The notes under the pieces: model-generated | Seen by the model: only the letters and a program-made list of their open reading frames with translations | Told to the model about the DNA's origin: nothing | The model's database searches: none | Program-made: the position numbers and the translations under genes | Assembly (NCBI GenBank): GCA_019240475.1 | Contig: JAFAYI010000036.1 | Coordinates: forward strand, 124,001 to 188,000 | Length of the DNA: 64,000 nt | Direction of reading: 5' to 3' | Origin: Acidobacteriaceae bacterium | GTDB lineage: Bacteria; Acidobacteriota; Terriglobia; Bryobacterales; Bryobacteraceae | Shown here: positions 7,964 through 16,440 of the stretch, one piece after another | How positions within the stretch are numbered: position 1 is the first letter of the stretch | Layout: each line of letters starts with the position of its first letter

Positions 7964-8239
7964 CTACGTACTCTTCAGATCGTTCAGAGCGAGATCGATC
8001 TCCTTCTTCAGTCGGGCATGAAATTGGGGAACATCCTTCCAATCGTGCCGCAAGCCCTCCAGGATCCTAACGGTCAACTGCTGATAATTCTTGAAGCGAC
8101 GAAGCTCAAACACGACCGCACATTGACGATCAATATAGGTTCCTTTGTCGTTCGGCTCGACCAATTCTTTGATGAGCCGGTGATAAATCTCAAACTGTCG
8201 CCACTCCACACATTTCGTTATGGCAGAATCGGAGCCCAA
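7964..8239 (-). CDS. hypothetical protein
   Basis: 91 residues, not recognised. It is charged and probably mixed helix/strand, with IYHRLIKELV, TYIDRQCAVVFELRRF and RLKKEIDLALNDL. No signal peptide or membrane segment. It is less GC-rich than the core genes around it and sits directly behind the ParE-type toxin-antitoxin pair, so it may belong to the same acquired patch. The frame is open from ATG to stop and the competing frames are poorer, but a short gene like this could still be spurious. Confidence 0.5.
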   Translation of the reverse strand: MGSDSAITKCVEWRQFEIYHRLIKELVEPNDKGTYIDRQCAVVFELRRFKNYQQLTVRILEGLRHDWKDVPQFHARLKKEIDLALNDLKST

Positions 8240-8307
8240 TCACGTGAGCCGAGGAGAGCGGCGCATCACATGTGCGGGGAAACGGGAGCTGCGCCGGCAT
8301 CGTCTGG

Positions 8308-9036
8308 ATGTCTATGTTTCCGAGGTTGCGGCGTGCAGGCGGAGTGGTGTGGCTGGCGGTGGCGCTGGGGGCGTCGCAGCCGTGGGCGGGGAAGGACCCG
8401 GGACAGTGGACGCCGGGGGATTTACAGAAGATACTGAGCGACTCGCCGTGGGCGCAACAGGCGATGGCGACGTTCGGCAAGGCGCTGGAACCGGACGATA
8501 TGGCGGTGACGCCGCCGCCTGGGGCAGGGGGGAGCGGCGTGGCCGGCGGGCGAGGCGTGACTGATGGCCGGTGGGACGGCGGGGTGGCGCGCAATACGGG
8601 GGTGGGCGACACGCCCGAACTGCCGGTGACGGTGCGATGGGATAGCGCGCTGCCCGTGCGTGAAGCGCTGGAGCGGTCGAAAGACGCCGACGCTGCGACG
8701 GTTGCAGAGCGCGCGGAGCGGGATTATGTCATTACGGTGATCGGGCTGACGCCGGCGAATGTGGCGCCATCCGCGGAGCACCCGGCCGACGATCCGCAGC
8801 AGGTTCAGGGATTCATCGCGAATTCGAGACTGCTGGTGCGGGGCGGCGCGGCGATTGCGCCGGAAGACGCGAAGATCGATGCGAAGACTGGGGCAGTTCA
8901 TCTATTTTTCCCGCGAAGCCGGCCGATAGTGGCGAGCGATAAAGAGGTGAACCTGGTGACGCGCTTCGGGTCGGTAAACGTTCAGAAGAGATTTCGGTTG
9001 AAGGACATGATGTACAAGGGGCAGTTGGCGCTCTAG
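8308..9036 (+). CDS. secreted protein of unknown function
   Basis: 242 residues from the ATG at 8308 (a GTG at 8272 would add 12 residues before the signal peptide). Signal peptide about 1-27 (LRRAGGVVWLAVALGASQPWAG). The mature N-terminus reads KDPGQWTPGDLQKILSDSPW, a short helical motif I associate with secreted acidobacterial unknowns, then a Gly-rich low-complexity spacer (about 60-100), then a mixed domain ending VNLVTRFGSVNVQKRF. No catalytic motif is visible. It converges on the alcohol dehydrogenase gene; the two stops are separated by a small hairpin. Confidence 0.7.
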   Translation: MSMFPRLRRAGGVVWLAVALGASQPWAGKDPGQWTPGDLQKILSDSPWAQQAMATFGKALEPDDMAVTPPPGAGGSGVAGGRGVTDGRWDGGVARNTGVGDTPELPVTVRWDSALPVREALERSKDADAATVAERAERDYVITVIGLTPANVAPSAEHPADDPQQVQGFIANSRLLVRGGAAIAPEDAKIDAKTGAVHLFFPRSRPIVASDKEVNLVTRFGSVNVQKRFRLKDMMYKGQLAL

Positions 9037-9049
9037 CGGGACGCTAGGG
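9031..9049. terminator. hairpin shared by convergent genes
   Basis: CTCTAGCG (9031-9038) can pair with CGCTAGGG (9042-9049) around a GGA loop, eight pairs with one G-T wobble. It overlaps the stop codons of both convergent genes. There is no T-run on either side, so as an intrinsic terminator it is weak; it may instead protect mRNA 3' ends. Confidence 0.4.
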
Positions 9050-10066
9050 GACGATGACGGCGGCACCGTCGATCGCGTCGTTTCTCAGGGCAAGCAGGGC
9101 ATCGTTGGCGCGGTCGAGCGGGAATGTTGTGACTTGCGGTTGCAGGCCGACTTCGCCTGCGATCTGGAGGAAGTTGCGAGCATCGGCGCGAGTCATGTTG
9201 GCGACGCTGCGGATCTGGCGCTCGCCCCAGAGCAGGCGGTCGTAGTCGAATTCGGGGATGCGGTCGAGGTGGATGGCATTGATGGCGAGGACGCCTCCTT
9301 TGCGGAGGCTTGAGAGCGCGGCAAGGACGACATCGCCGCTGGGCGCGAAGGTGACGGCGCGGTCGAGCGGGACGGGAGGCGCTTCGGTCTCGGGGCCGAC
9401 CCAGTGGGCGCCGAGGGAAGCGGCGAGCTTGCGGTGGGATTCGCCGCGAGTGGAGACGTAGACCTCGCAATTCCAGGCGCGAAGCACAGCAATGGCGAGA
9501 TGAGCGGAGGCGCCGAAGCCGAATAGGCCGACGCGTTCACCGTGTTCGACTCCGGCGACGCGGAGACTGCGGAAGCCGATGATGCCGGCGCAGAGCAAGG
9601 GCGCGGCGTGCAGATCGTCAAGCGCGGCAGGAAGCGGGAAAACGAAATCGGCGCGGGCGATGGCGTATTCCGCATAGCCGCCGTCGACGGTGTAGCCGGT
9701 GAAGGTGGGGGAGTCGCAGAGATTTTCGAGGCCGCGGCGGCAGTAGGGACAGGAACCGTCGATGCCTCCGATCCAACTTACACCCACGCGGGTACCGCGT
9801 GGCAGGCTAACGCCGACGCGCGCGCCGCGCGGAGATTCGCCAGTTTCGCCGGCGACGATTTCGCCGACGATCTGGTGGCCGGGGATGACGCTGTTCAACT
9901 GAGGGCGCAACTCGCCCTCGACAATGTGCAGATCGGTGCGGCAGACGGCGCAGGCGCGCACGCGGAGGAGGACTTGACCGGGCGCCGGCTGGGGGCAGGC
10001 AACGTCTTCGATTGCGAGCGGGCGGTTCGCGATAGGGCTCGGTTGATGAAGTACGGCGGCTTTCAT
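9044..10066 (-). CDS. zinc-dependent alcohol dehydrogenase (MDR family)
   Basis: 340 residues. Catalytic zinc ligands are Cys42 (in CAVCRTDLH) and His64 (GHQIVGE; Gln replaces the usual Glu, as in some AdhA-type enzymes). The cofactor fold has GLFGFGASAHLA, a GxGxxxxLA-type NAD(P) loop. The structural zinc cluster is incomplete: Cys106, Cys109 and Cys117 are present but the first position (103) is Asp. Residues 79-87 and 89-97 are a near-perfect tandem copy, PRGARVGVS and PRGTRVGVS. The enzyme should oxidise alcohols or reduce aldehydes. It starts ten bases after the TPR gene and closes the ClC-TPR-ADH run. Confidence 0.88.
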   Translation of the reverse strand: MKAAVLHQPSPIANRPLAIEDVACPQPAPGQVLLRVRACAVCRTDLHIVEGELRPQLNSVIPGHQIVGEIVAGETGESPRGARVGVSLPRGTRVGVSWIGGIDGSCPYCRRGLENLCDSPTFTGYTVDGGYAEYAIARADFVFPLPAALDDLHAAPLLCAGIIGFRSLRVAGVEHGERVGLFGFGASAHLAIAVLRAWNCEVYVSTRGESHRKLAASLGAHWVGPETEAPPVPLDRAVTFAPSGDVVLAALSSLRKGGVLAINAIHLDRIPEFDYDRLLWGERQIRSVANMTRADARNFLQIAGEVGLQPQVTTFPLDRANDALLALRNDAIDGAAVIVP

Positions 10067-10076
10067 GTTCGTTGGC

Positions 10077-11219
10077 TCAAGTGGCTTGCGCGAGCTTCGC
10101 CATGACGAGGCGGAGGGGCTCTTCGTCGTTCGTGGTGGCGGCGCCGCAGGCGGCGAGGCGGGCTTGCCAGATTCTCTCCGCCAGCGAGAGCAGCGCCTCG
10201 GCCATTTCGTTGGTGGGCTGCGACGGCGGGCGATTCATGGCGAGGGCGGCGTTTGCGAGCAGGGTCTGTTGCGTATCGGCGGGCGCGGCGCCTGTCATCT
10301 GGATGCATTTTTCGAGATCCTGCTGGGCCCAGCCGAGGATGCGCAGGCTGCGCTGATATTTTTCGGAGGAAGCAAGCCCGCGGGGGGTGGGATCGAGCGA
10401 GGCGAGCGTGGCAGCCAATTGCAGTTTGGCGTCGAGGGCGGAGTCCTTAGGCTTGCGCGAGAGGGCTGCGGCGAAGGCGGCGCGCGCGGCACGGTAATCG
10501 CCTTGTTCGAGTTCGGCGTCGCCCAATCCTTCGTAGGCTTCCGCGCTGGCGGGGTGGGCGCGCACGAGTGTTCGGAATTGTTCGGCGGCGCGTCCGGGCG
10601 ATCCGGCGATCAGAAACAAACGTCCGAGACGGCTCTGCAGGGAGGGATCGTTCTTGGCCTGCTCCTGAAGCGGGAGCAACTCGGCGAGCAGCTCTTGCTT
10701 CTGGTTTTTTTCAACCATAAGGCCGATGAGCTGCATGCGGGCGGCAATGCGATGGGAAGTTCCATCCTGCGGCCACTCGCCGTAGATGGCGCGATGGTAG
10801 TAGGCTTCGGCGTCGAGGAGGTTGCCTTCCTTGAGGCGCAGGCGCGCGGCGATCAGGTTTGCCGCGCCGTCGTTGCGATCGGCATCGAGCACTTCGTTCA
10901 TGAGCGGCTCGGCTTCGGCGGTTTTGCCGGCGGCGGTGAGAGCAGCGATCAGCTCCATCTCATAGGCAAGGTTCTTGCGCTCCATGGCGTGGGCGCGACG
11001 CAGAGCCTCGACTGCGCCGGTGGCGTCGCCCGATTGGAGCAGTTGGACGCCTTGCGCGAAGGTGTGCCGAGCCTGGACGGACATTTCGCTCTGCTCGGCG
11101 TTTTCGAGGAAGAGGTCGAGAGCGGCGAGGGCGCCGATGACGGCAAGCACGATGAGGATGAGCCCGAGCCGAGGACCTCGGGCCCGGGCGAACGCAGCGA
11201 CTGTTCCGGCGGCACTCAT
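10077..11219 (-). CDS. membrane-anchored TPR-repeat protein
   Basis: 380 residues. One membrane segment near 18-38 (LGLILIVLAVIGALAALDLF) with the bulk outside the cytoplasm if N-in. Tetratricopeptide-like helical pairs follow: FAQGVQLLQSGDATGAVEAL near 54, ELIAALTAAGKTAEAEPL near 85, LRLKEGNLLDAEAYYHRA near 120, and YEGLGDAELEQGDYRAARAA near 225. Such proteins are scaffolds for protein contacts; no enzymatic motif. It starts one base after the ClC antiporter stop, so the two are surely cotranscribed, but no functional link is known to me. Confidence 0.8.
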   Translation of the reverse strand: MSAAGTVAAFARARGPRLGLILIVLAVIGALAALDLFLENAEQSEMSVQARHTFAQGVQLLQSGDATGAVEALRRAHAMERKNLAYEMELIAALTAAGKTAEAEPLMNEVLDADRNDGAANLIAARLRLKEGNLLDAEAYYHRAIYGEWPQDGTSHRIAARMQLIGLMVEKNQKQELLAELLPLQEQAKNDPSLQSRLGRLFLIAGSPGRAAEQFRTLVRAHPASAEAYEGLGDAELEQGDYRAARAAFAAALSRKPKDSALDAKLQLAATLASLDPTPRGLASSEKYQRSLRILGWAQQDLEKCIQMTGAAPADTQQTLLANAALAMNRPPSQPTNEMAEALLSLAERIWQARLAACGAATTNDEEPLRLVMAKLAQAT

Positions 11220-11220
11220 G

Positions 11221-12939
11221 TCACTGTTTCGCTTTTACGGCGCCGGTGACGCCGTAGCCGGCGAGGATGTCCTTGAGCGTGACGATGCCGTACATCTGGC
11301 GGATGTTGGCGCGACTGACGACGGGGACCACGTCGACTCCCTTAACGCCCATGCGTTCGAGGGCGTAGGTGACGGGGTGATCGGCGTGCACGTAAGGATA
11401 ATCGCGATTGGCCTTGAGAAGGTCGCGCGCGGCAGAGGGAGCGGGCTCGGTGGTCTCGATTTCGTGGATGCTGATGACGGCCTGAATGGCGCCGTCGATT
11501 GCAACAGGCCAGGAGCTGGTCTTCTCTTTTTCAAGGCGCGCCTTCACTTCTTCGATGCCGGTTTCGGGGCGGATAGGTTCGACGCCGGTTTGCATGACTT
11601 CGCTGACGTGAATGCCTTCGAGTTCTTCTCGGGACTCGCCGGTGGGGAGGTAGACGCCTTCCTGCAGAGCGAGGGCTTCGTAGATGGGCTCGTGCTGAAG
11701 ATGTTGGGAGATGAAGAAGCTGATGAGATTGGAGATCATCAGCGGCACGATGATGGAGTAGTCGCGGGTCATCTCGAAGATCATGATGACGGAGGTGAGG
11801 GGCGTTCGGACGATGCCGGCGAAGGCGGTTCCCATGCCGACGAGGGCATAGGCGCCGGCGTTGGCGGTGACGCCGGGGAAGAGCGTATGAGCGACGCTTC
11901 CGACCGCGCCGCCGACCATGGCGCCGATGAAGAGGCTGGGACCGAAGATGCCGCCCGCGTTGCCGGAGGAGTAGCAAGCGGGCGTGGCGACGATTTTCAT
12001 GATCGCGAGCAGCGCGACGATCTTGAGGGGAAAATCTCCAGTGAGGACTCTGTCGACGTAATCGTAGCCGACCCCGAGCACTTCGGGGCGGATGAGCGCG
12101 AAGACCGCCATCAGCAGGCCGCCCGCGGCGGGTTGGAGCCAGAGGCTCCAGGCGGGAAGGCGGCGGAACCAGACGCGGAGCCGGAGGAGGAGTTTGACGA
12201 AGGCTACGGAGGCGATGCCGCCGATGACTCCGAGGATGGCGTAGATGCCGAATTCGAGAGGGTTGACGAGCTGATAGGCGGGGACGTGGAAGAGCGGCTC
12301 GTCGCCGAGGATGGAATGCAGAACCATCCAGGAGGTGGCGGAGGCGAGGACGACGGAGCCGAGGACCGGCGCGTGCAGGTCGCCCAAAATTTCTTCGAGC
12401 GAGAAGAGCACGGCGGCGATAGGGGTATTGAATGCAGCGGCGAGCGCAGCCGAGCAGCCAACCGGAACAAGCGCCTTGACGTTGGCTTTGCCGAGGCCGA
12501 AGCGGCGGCCGAGGACGGAGGCGATGCCTGCGCCGATTTGCACGGAAGGACCTTCGCGGCCGAGCGCGATGCCGCTTGCGAGGCTGATGGAACAGCAGAC
12601 GAACTTCCCGACGACGGTGCGCAGCGAGATGTAGCCGTCTTGCAGGAAGAGCGCGAACTTGGCTTGCGGGATGCCGCTGCCGCGCGCGTTGGGGAAGTAG
12701 CGGAAGAGCAGGAAGCCGGAGAAAAGAGTGCCGGCGATGGGCACGAGAAAGCGACGCCAGAGGGCGCTTTCGGGCGGATACATGCGGGCTGCGAGGCGGC
12801 CGGTGAGCAGGATGAAGGCGACGACGGTCAAGCCCACGACGATGCCGATGACGAGACTTAAGAGGATGGTGAGCTGGTCTTCGCGCTTCTGAAACCCTGT
12901 CCAGTTCCAGAGCTTGGCGCGGATGGAGAGGTGCGGCAT
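11221..12939 (-). CDS. ClC-family chloride/proton antiporter with CBS pair
   Basis: 572 residues. The selectivity-filter motifs are all present: GSGIP at 87-91, GREGP at 127-131 with gating Glu129, and GGIFGPSLFIG near 330. Glu183 (second Glu of LFSLEEI) matches the internal proton-transfer Glu of CLC-ec1, which argues for an antiporter rather than a channel. About ten membrane helices fill residues 20-425. Two CBS domains follow (about 440-565, VSEVMQTGVEPIRPE and VTYALERMGVKGVDVVPV), likely binding nucleotides. First gene of a three-gene minus-strand run with the TPR protein and alcohol dehydrogenase. Confidence 0.93.
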   Translation of the reverse strand: MPHLSIRAKLWNWTGFQKREDQLTILLSLVIGIVVGLTVVAFILLTGRLAARMYPPESALWRRFLVPIAGTLFSGFLLFRYFPNARGSGIPQAKFALFLQDGYISLRTVVGKFVCCSISLASGIALGREGPSVQIGAGIASVLGRRFGLGKANVKALVPVGCSAALAAAFNTPIAAVLFSLEEILGDLHAPVLGSVVLASATSWMVLHSILGDEPLFHVPAYQLVNPLEFGIYAILGVIGGIASVAFVKLLLRLRVWFRRLPAWSLWLQPAAGGLLMAVFALIRPEVLGVGYDYVDRVLTGDFPLKIVALLAIMKIVATPACYSSGNAGGIFGPSLFIGAMVGGAVGSVAHTLFPGVTANAGAYALVGMGTAFAGIVRTPLTSVIMIFEMTRDYSIIVPLMISNLISFFISQHLQHEPIYEALALQEGVYLPTGESREELEGIHVSEVMQTGVEPIRPETGIEEVKARLEKEKTSSWPVAIDGAIQAVISIHEIETTEPAPSAARDLLKANRDYPYVHADHPVTYALERMGVKGVDVVPVVSRANIRQMYGIVTLKDILAGYGVTGAVKAKQ

Positions 12940-13038
12940 CTCCTCCCATCTTTGCAGGGGCGTAGCTCCGACCGCCGCGCGGTGATATACCTATAACATC
13001 TTATGGTTCATAGTTAGCGGCCCTATTGGAGGTCACAC

Positions 13039-14334
13039 ATGAAACTGTTCGTTCGCGCGGCGCTATTTGCCGCGTCCATTTTCGCGGCCCAGACGCTTTC
13101 GGCCGTTACTGTTTATGTAGGAAGCTGCGGACCGGCGAAGGCGACGAGTTACACAACCATTCAACAAGCCGTTACCGCGGTTCCCCCCAACTCCGTAGTT
13201 TTCGTTTGTCCGGGAACTTATCCCGAGCAGGTGACAATTACAAAGAATGTCACGCTCAAAGGCCTCCAGTCGGGGAGCGCCGATGCGGCGGTGATCACGT
13301 CTCCATCGGGTGGAGTTGTTCAGAATACCTACGACCTGTATCTGCCGCCTTCTATTCCTGTAGCGGCGCAATTGTTGGTGCAAAACGCCCAGAGCGTCAA
13401 CATCGCAAATATTACGGTGGACGGGAGCAACAATCAGATTGCAGGCTGCGCGCCGGATCTGCGAGGCATCTACTATCAGAATGCTTCTGGAGACCTGTCC
13501 GGCGTGGCCACGAGAAACCAAACGCTTGCGAGCGATCTCGCGGGCTGCCAGAGCGGCGAAGGAATCTTCGTGCAGAGCGGGTACGGGAGCAGCGGGAATG
13601 CGAAGGTGACGATTCAGGGCTGCAGCGTTCACGCATTCCAGAAGAACGGAGTGACGGCCGATGGCTCTTCGACGAATGTGTTGGTTGTGAACGACTACAT
13701 TTCGGGCCAAGGACCGACGACCGGGGCGGCCGAGAACGGGGTGCAGGTGAGCGATGGCGCGGGGGGCTCGGTAGTTGCGAACACGATCTTTGACGATATT
13801 TGGGCGCCCGACACTTCTTCCGACACAGGGGACGCGGCTTCGGGCATTCTCATCTACGCGTCGGAGGGGGTCACGGTCACCAACAACATCGTTTCGACAA
13901 CTCAATTTGGAATCGTCACGGTGACCGATCCCACCTCGGGCGGCGCCAACAACCCGAACGGGGTTGCCGATAACACCATCATCAAAAGCAATCGGGTTCT
14001 CAACACGGAGATCTTCGACGCTATCGACGCGTGCAGCAACGGCAACACCATTGAGAGTAACGTCATCGCGAACGCGACCGAATCGGGCATTCACCTGGAT
14101 AGTAGCTGCGGGTCCACGGGCGTGAACAACACGGTTGAAAACAATTTTGTGAACGAATCGTGCGCGGGGATACTGGCGGGAGCGACGCCGAACACGATAG
14201 CAAGCAATAACTTTTTTAACGTGGTGACTACGCAGTTGGCGGGGAACGCGTGTCCGGCGACGCCGGGGCCGATGATAGCGGGGGCGATTGCGAGCGGCAG
14301 TTCAAAAACGACACGGCCGCGGGCCGTACGCTGA
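13039..14334 (+). CDS. secreted right-handed parallel beta-helix protein
   Basis: 431 residues. Signal peptide about 1-21 (MKLFVRAALFAASIFAAQTL). A GGAGG ribosome site lies eight bases before the ATG. Residues 40-60 (YTTIQQAVTAVPPNSVVFVC) followed by PGTYPEQVTI is the DUF1565/pectinesterase-like opening of beta-helix proteins, and the remainder has repeating strands of about 22-25 residues rich in Asn, Val, Ile and Gly, with N-N-T, N-N-I and S-N turns typical of NosD/PbH1 coils. Several Cys pairs could form disulfides. Many such proteins bind or cut polysaccharides; no acid catalytic site could be identified, so it may be a surface protein without activity. Confidence 0.8.
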   Translation: MKLFVRAALFAASIFAAQTLSAVTVYVGSCGPAKATSYTTIQQAVTAVPPNSVVFVCPGTYPEQVTITKNVTLKGLQSGSADAAVITSPSGGVVQNTYDLYLPPSIPVAAQLLVQNAQSVNIANITVDGSNNQIAGCAPDLRGIYYQNASGDLSGVATRNQTLASDLAGCQSGEGIFVQSGYGSSGNAKVTIQGCSVHAFQKNGVTADGSSTNVLVVNDYISGQGPTTGAAENGVQVSDGAGGSVVANTIFDDIWAPDTSSDTGDAASGILIYASEGVTVTNNIVSTTQFGIVTVTDPTSGGANNPNGVADNTIIKSNRVLNTEIFDAIDACSNGNTIESNVIANATESGIHLDSSCGSTGVNNTVENNFVNESCAGILAGATPNTIASNNFFNVVTTQLAGNACPATPGPMIAGAIASGSSKTTRPRAVR

Positions 14335-14387
14335 AGAAATTTCCCGGTACCCGCCCGCTTAGACTGAAGCGAAATAGCGGTGCTAAG

Positions 14388-14483
14388 GGTTCCTAGGAAC
14401 CTAGAGAAAGCCGCAGGGCCGCCGAAGAGATAGCTAGGCCGTCAGCCAAACGCACGTGCGGTGGTACGGTCCGGCTTTCTCTA
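14388..14483 (+). promoter_or_regulatory. strongly structured leader RNA before hybrid kinase
   Basis: Two nested inverted repeats fill the 148-base gap before the kinase. GGTTCCTAGGAACC (14388-14401) is a perfect 14-base palindrome. Directly after it, TAGAGAAAGCCG (14402-14413) pairs perfectly over 12 bases with CGGCTTTCTCTA (14472-14483), closing a 58-base loop that itself contains CGCACGTGCG and a CCGT/ACGG pair. The 3' arm ends on the A of the kinase ATG, so folding would hide or expose the start site. This is what a cis-acting RNA switch looks like, but I match no known riboswitch class. Confidence 0.5.
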
Positions 14484-15850
14484 TGGCACATTGCGAACTA
14501 GAACAACTCGCCGTCGAAGAGGCGGTGGGAGCATATTGCGAGTTTCGGCCGACCAACCAGGCGCGGTCGCTGGGGCTGATCGATCGGCCCTGCACGGAAA
14601 GCGAGATGCTCGAATACCTGCTGCAAGTGGAGTCATCGCGGCAGGACTTGCAGCGGCACGCGAGCGAGCTGAACCGGCTGGTGGACCAATCGGCGACGGC
14701 GACGCGGCAGAAGAGCGATTTTCTGGCGACGATGAGCCACGAGATTCGGACGCCGCTGAACGGGATCATTGGCATGACAGCGGTGCTGCTGGGGAAGAAT
14801 CTGGGGCCGGCCGAGCGCGATTGCGTGGAGACGATTCGGAGCTCGGGCGAGGCGCTGCTGGCGATCATCGACGACATTTTGGATTTCTCGAAGATCGAAG
14901 CGGGGCATCTGCAGCTGGAGTGCGCGGAGTTCGACCTGCGGAAGGCGATTCGGGAGGCGCTGCAGATTGTAGAGAACGCGGCGGCGCGTAAATCGATTCG
15001 GCTGGTGGCGGCGCTGGACTCTTCGCTGCCCGAGGTGGTGAGGGGAGATATTGTACGGTTGCGGCAGGTGCTGCTGAACCTGTTGAGCAATGCCATCAAG
15101 TTCACGGCGGCGGGAAAAGTGGAATTAAAGGCGGAACTGGCGGCGTGCAGCGGCGGGGAATGCGAGCTTCGATTTCAGGTGACCGACGAAGGAATCGGAA
15201 TGTCGAGCGAGCAGCAGGCGCGGCTGTTTCAACCGTTCACGCAGGCGGAGGCGTCGACGACGCGAAACTTTGGGGGTACGGGGCTGGGGCTTGCGATTTC
15301 AAAGCGGCTGACGGAGCTGATGGGCGGCTGCATCGGGGTGCGGAGCCGAGTCGGGGAGGGCTCGACGTTCTGGTTCACGGTGAAGGCGCGCGCGGGCGAG
15401 CGGATGGGGAGCGCGCCGGGGAGAGTAAATGCCGAGCCCGCGGCTACGAAAGCCGCTAAGCCATTCCGGCTCCTGCTTGTGGAAGACAATGCGATCAATC
15501 AGAAAGTGGCGCTGGCGATGCTTAAGAATCTGGGGTACCGGGCGAAGGTGGCGCGCAACGGGATCGAAGCCGTGCAGGCGGTCGGCTCCGAACCATACGA
15601 TTTGGTGTTGATGGATTGCCTGATGCCGGAGATGGACGGGTTCGAGGCGACGCGCTGCATTCGCAGCCGGGGGCAGGCCTTCGCGGAATTGCCGATCATC
15701 GCGATGACGGCGAACGCGTTTGCCGAGGACCGGGATGCGTGTCTGGCGGCGGGGATGACGGATTATCTTTCAAAGCCGGTACGCGAGGTGGAACTGCGGA
15801 ACAAGCTGGAGCGGTGGCTGGAGTCGAGGCCTGCGATGGCGGGCTGCTAG
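14483..15850 (+). CDS. hybrid histidine kinase with C-terminal receiver
   Basis: 455 residues from the ATG at 14483 (a GTG at 14456 is possible). There is no membrane segment and no recognised sensor domain; residues 1-70 are a short helical lead-in ending in a coiled coil. HisKA: FLATMSHEIRTPLNG with His86. HATPase: N box LLNLLSNAIKF, then DEGIGMS, and FGGTGLGLAISKRL. Receiver at about 325-445 with Asp378 (LMDCLMPEMDG) and the AND-pocket start VEDNAIN. The phosphate would pass from His to the attached Asp. With no DNA-binding output, a separate phosphotransfer protein or partner is expected. A structured leader ends at the start codon. Confidence 0.9.
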   Translation: MAHCELEQLAVEEAVGAYCEFRPTNQARSLGLIDRPCTESEMLEYLLQVESSRQDLQRHASELNRLVDQSATATRQKSDFLATMSHEIRTPLNGIIGMTAVLLGKNLGPAERDCVETIRSSGEALLAIIDDILDFSKIEAGHLQLECAEFDLRKAIREALQIVENAAARKSIRLVAALDSSLPEVVRGDIVRLRQVLLNLLSNAIKFTAAGKVELKAELAACSGGECELRFQVTDEGIGMSSEQQARLFQPFTQAEASTTRNFGGTGLGLAISKRLTELMGGCIGVRSRVGEGSTFWFTVKARAGERMGSAPGRVNAEPAATKAAKPFRLLLVEDNAINQKVALAMLKNLGYRAKVARNGIEAVQAVGSEPYDLVLMDCLMPEMDGFEATRCIRSRGQAFAELPIIAMTANAFAEDRDACLAAGMTDYLSKPVREVELRNKLERWLESRPAMAGC

Positions 15851-15854
15851 GGCA

Positions 15855-15886
15855 TTGCGCATCGGACCTGCTGCGCCTGCTACAAT
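15855..15886 (+). promoter_or_regulatory. possible sigma-70 promoter for apt run
   Basis: TACAAT at 15881-15886 is a good -10 box. The best -35 candidate, TTGCGC at 15855-15860, is 20 bases upstream, longer than the preferred 17. A start of transcription near 15892 would leave a leader of about 34 bases before the ATG at 15926 and would make the GTG at 15893 an improbable start. Confidence 0.35.
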
Positions 15887-15925
15887 TTTCGGGTGTCCGC
15901 ACCGCACTCGCAAACGCTGCCGGGT

Positions 15926-16438
15926 ATGCAGCTAAAGCAGCTTATTCGGGAAATTCCCGATTTTCCGAAGCCCGGCATCAATTTTTACGACATCACGACG
16001 CTTTTGAAGGACAAGCGCGGGTTCGCGGAGACGATCGAGGCCATGCAGGCGCACTATCGCAATGCGCGGGTGGACGTTGTGGTGGGCATTGAAGCGCGGG
16101 GCTACTTCTTTGCGCCGGCGATGGCGCATGCGCTGCACGCCGGTTTCGTACCTGTTCGCAAGCCGAAAAAGCTGCCGCATACAGTGCGCAGCGTCGAGTA
16201 CGAACTCGAATATGGCACGGATCGACTGGAGATGCACGCCGATGCGATCGAGGCGGGGCAGAGCGTGCTGATTATCGACGACGTGCTGGCGACGGGCGGG
16301 ACGGCTGCGGCGGTCGCACGGCTGGTCGAGCAGGTGGGTGGGACGGTCGCGGGGCTGGGATTCGTGATTGAACTCACGTTCTTAAAAGGACGGGACCGGC
16401 TGGCGGGCCGGGACGTGTTCTCACTCCTGCAGTACTAG
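15926..16438 (+). CDS. apt: adenine phosphoribosyltransferase
   Basis: 170 residues from the ATG at 15926. It joins adenine to PRPP, giving AMP, in purine salvage. The family start LIREIPDFPKPGINFYDITT is clear, the hood/active region is VVGIEARGYFFAP, and the PRPP-binding loop is VLIIDDVLATGGTA (about 113-126). A GTG at 15893 would add 11 residues lacking family similarity and lies too near the predicted transcription start. Two bases separate its stop from ispE. Location upstream of prs, whose product makes PRPP, gives a metabolic link. Confidence 0.95.
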   Translation: MQLKQLIREIPDFPKPGINFYDITTLLKDKRGFAETIEAMQAHYRNARVDVVVGIEARGYFFAPAMAHALHAGFVPVRKPKKLPHTVRSVEYELEYGTDRLEMHADAIEAGQSVLIIDDVLATGGTAAAVARLVEQVGGTVAGLGFVIELTFLKGRDRLAGRDVFSLLQY

Positions 16439-16440
16439 CC

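Noticed and set aside
10065..11249. 394-codon plus-strand open frame opposite the TPR gene
   Set aside because: Gly/Glu-rich translation without family pattern; opposite strand has TPR repeats, a membrane anchor and operon spacing.
10975..12861. 628-codon open frame on the plus strand antisense to the ClC gene
   Set aside because: Its translation is Asp/Gly/Glu-rich and repetitive with no motif, and it mirrors a gene with all ClC signatures. High GC makes long antisense frames common.
14439..14470. Similarity to the CCGT...ACGG hairpin found before group II intron reverse transcriptases
   Set aside because: No reverse transcriptase, no intron domains V/VI and no intron ends nearby; likely chance within a structured leader.
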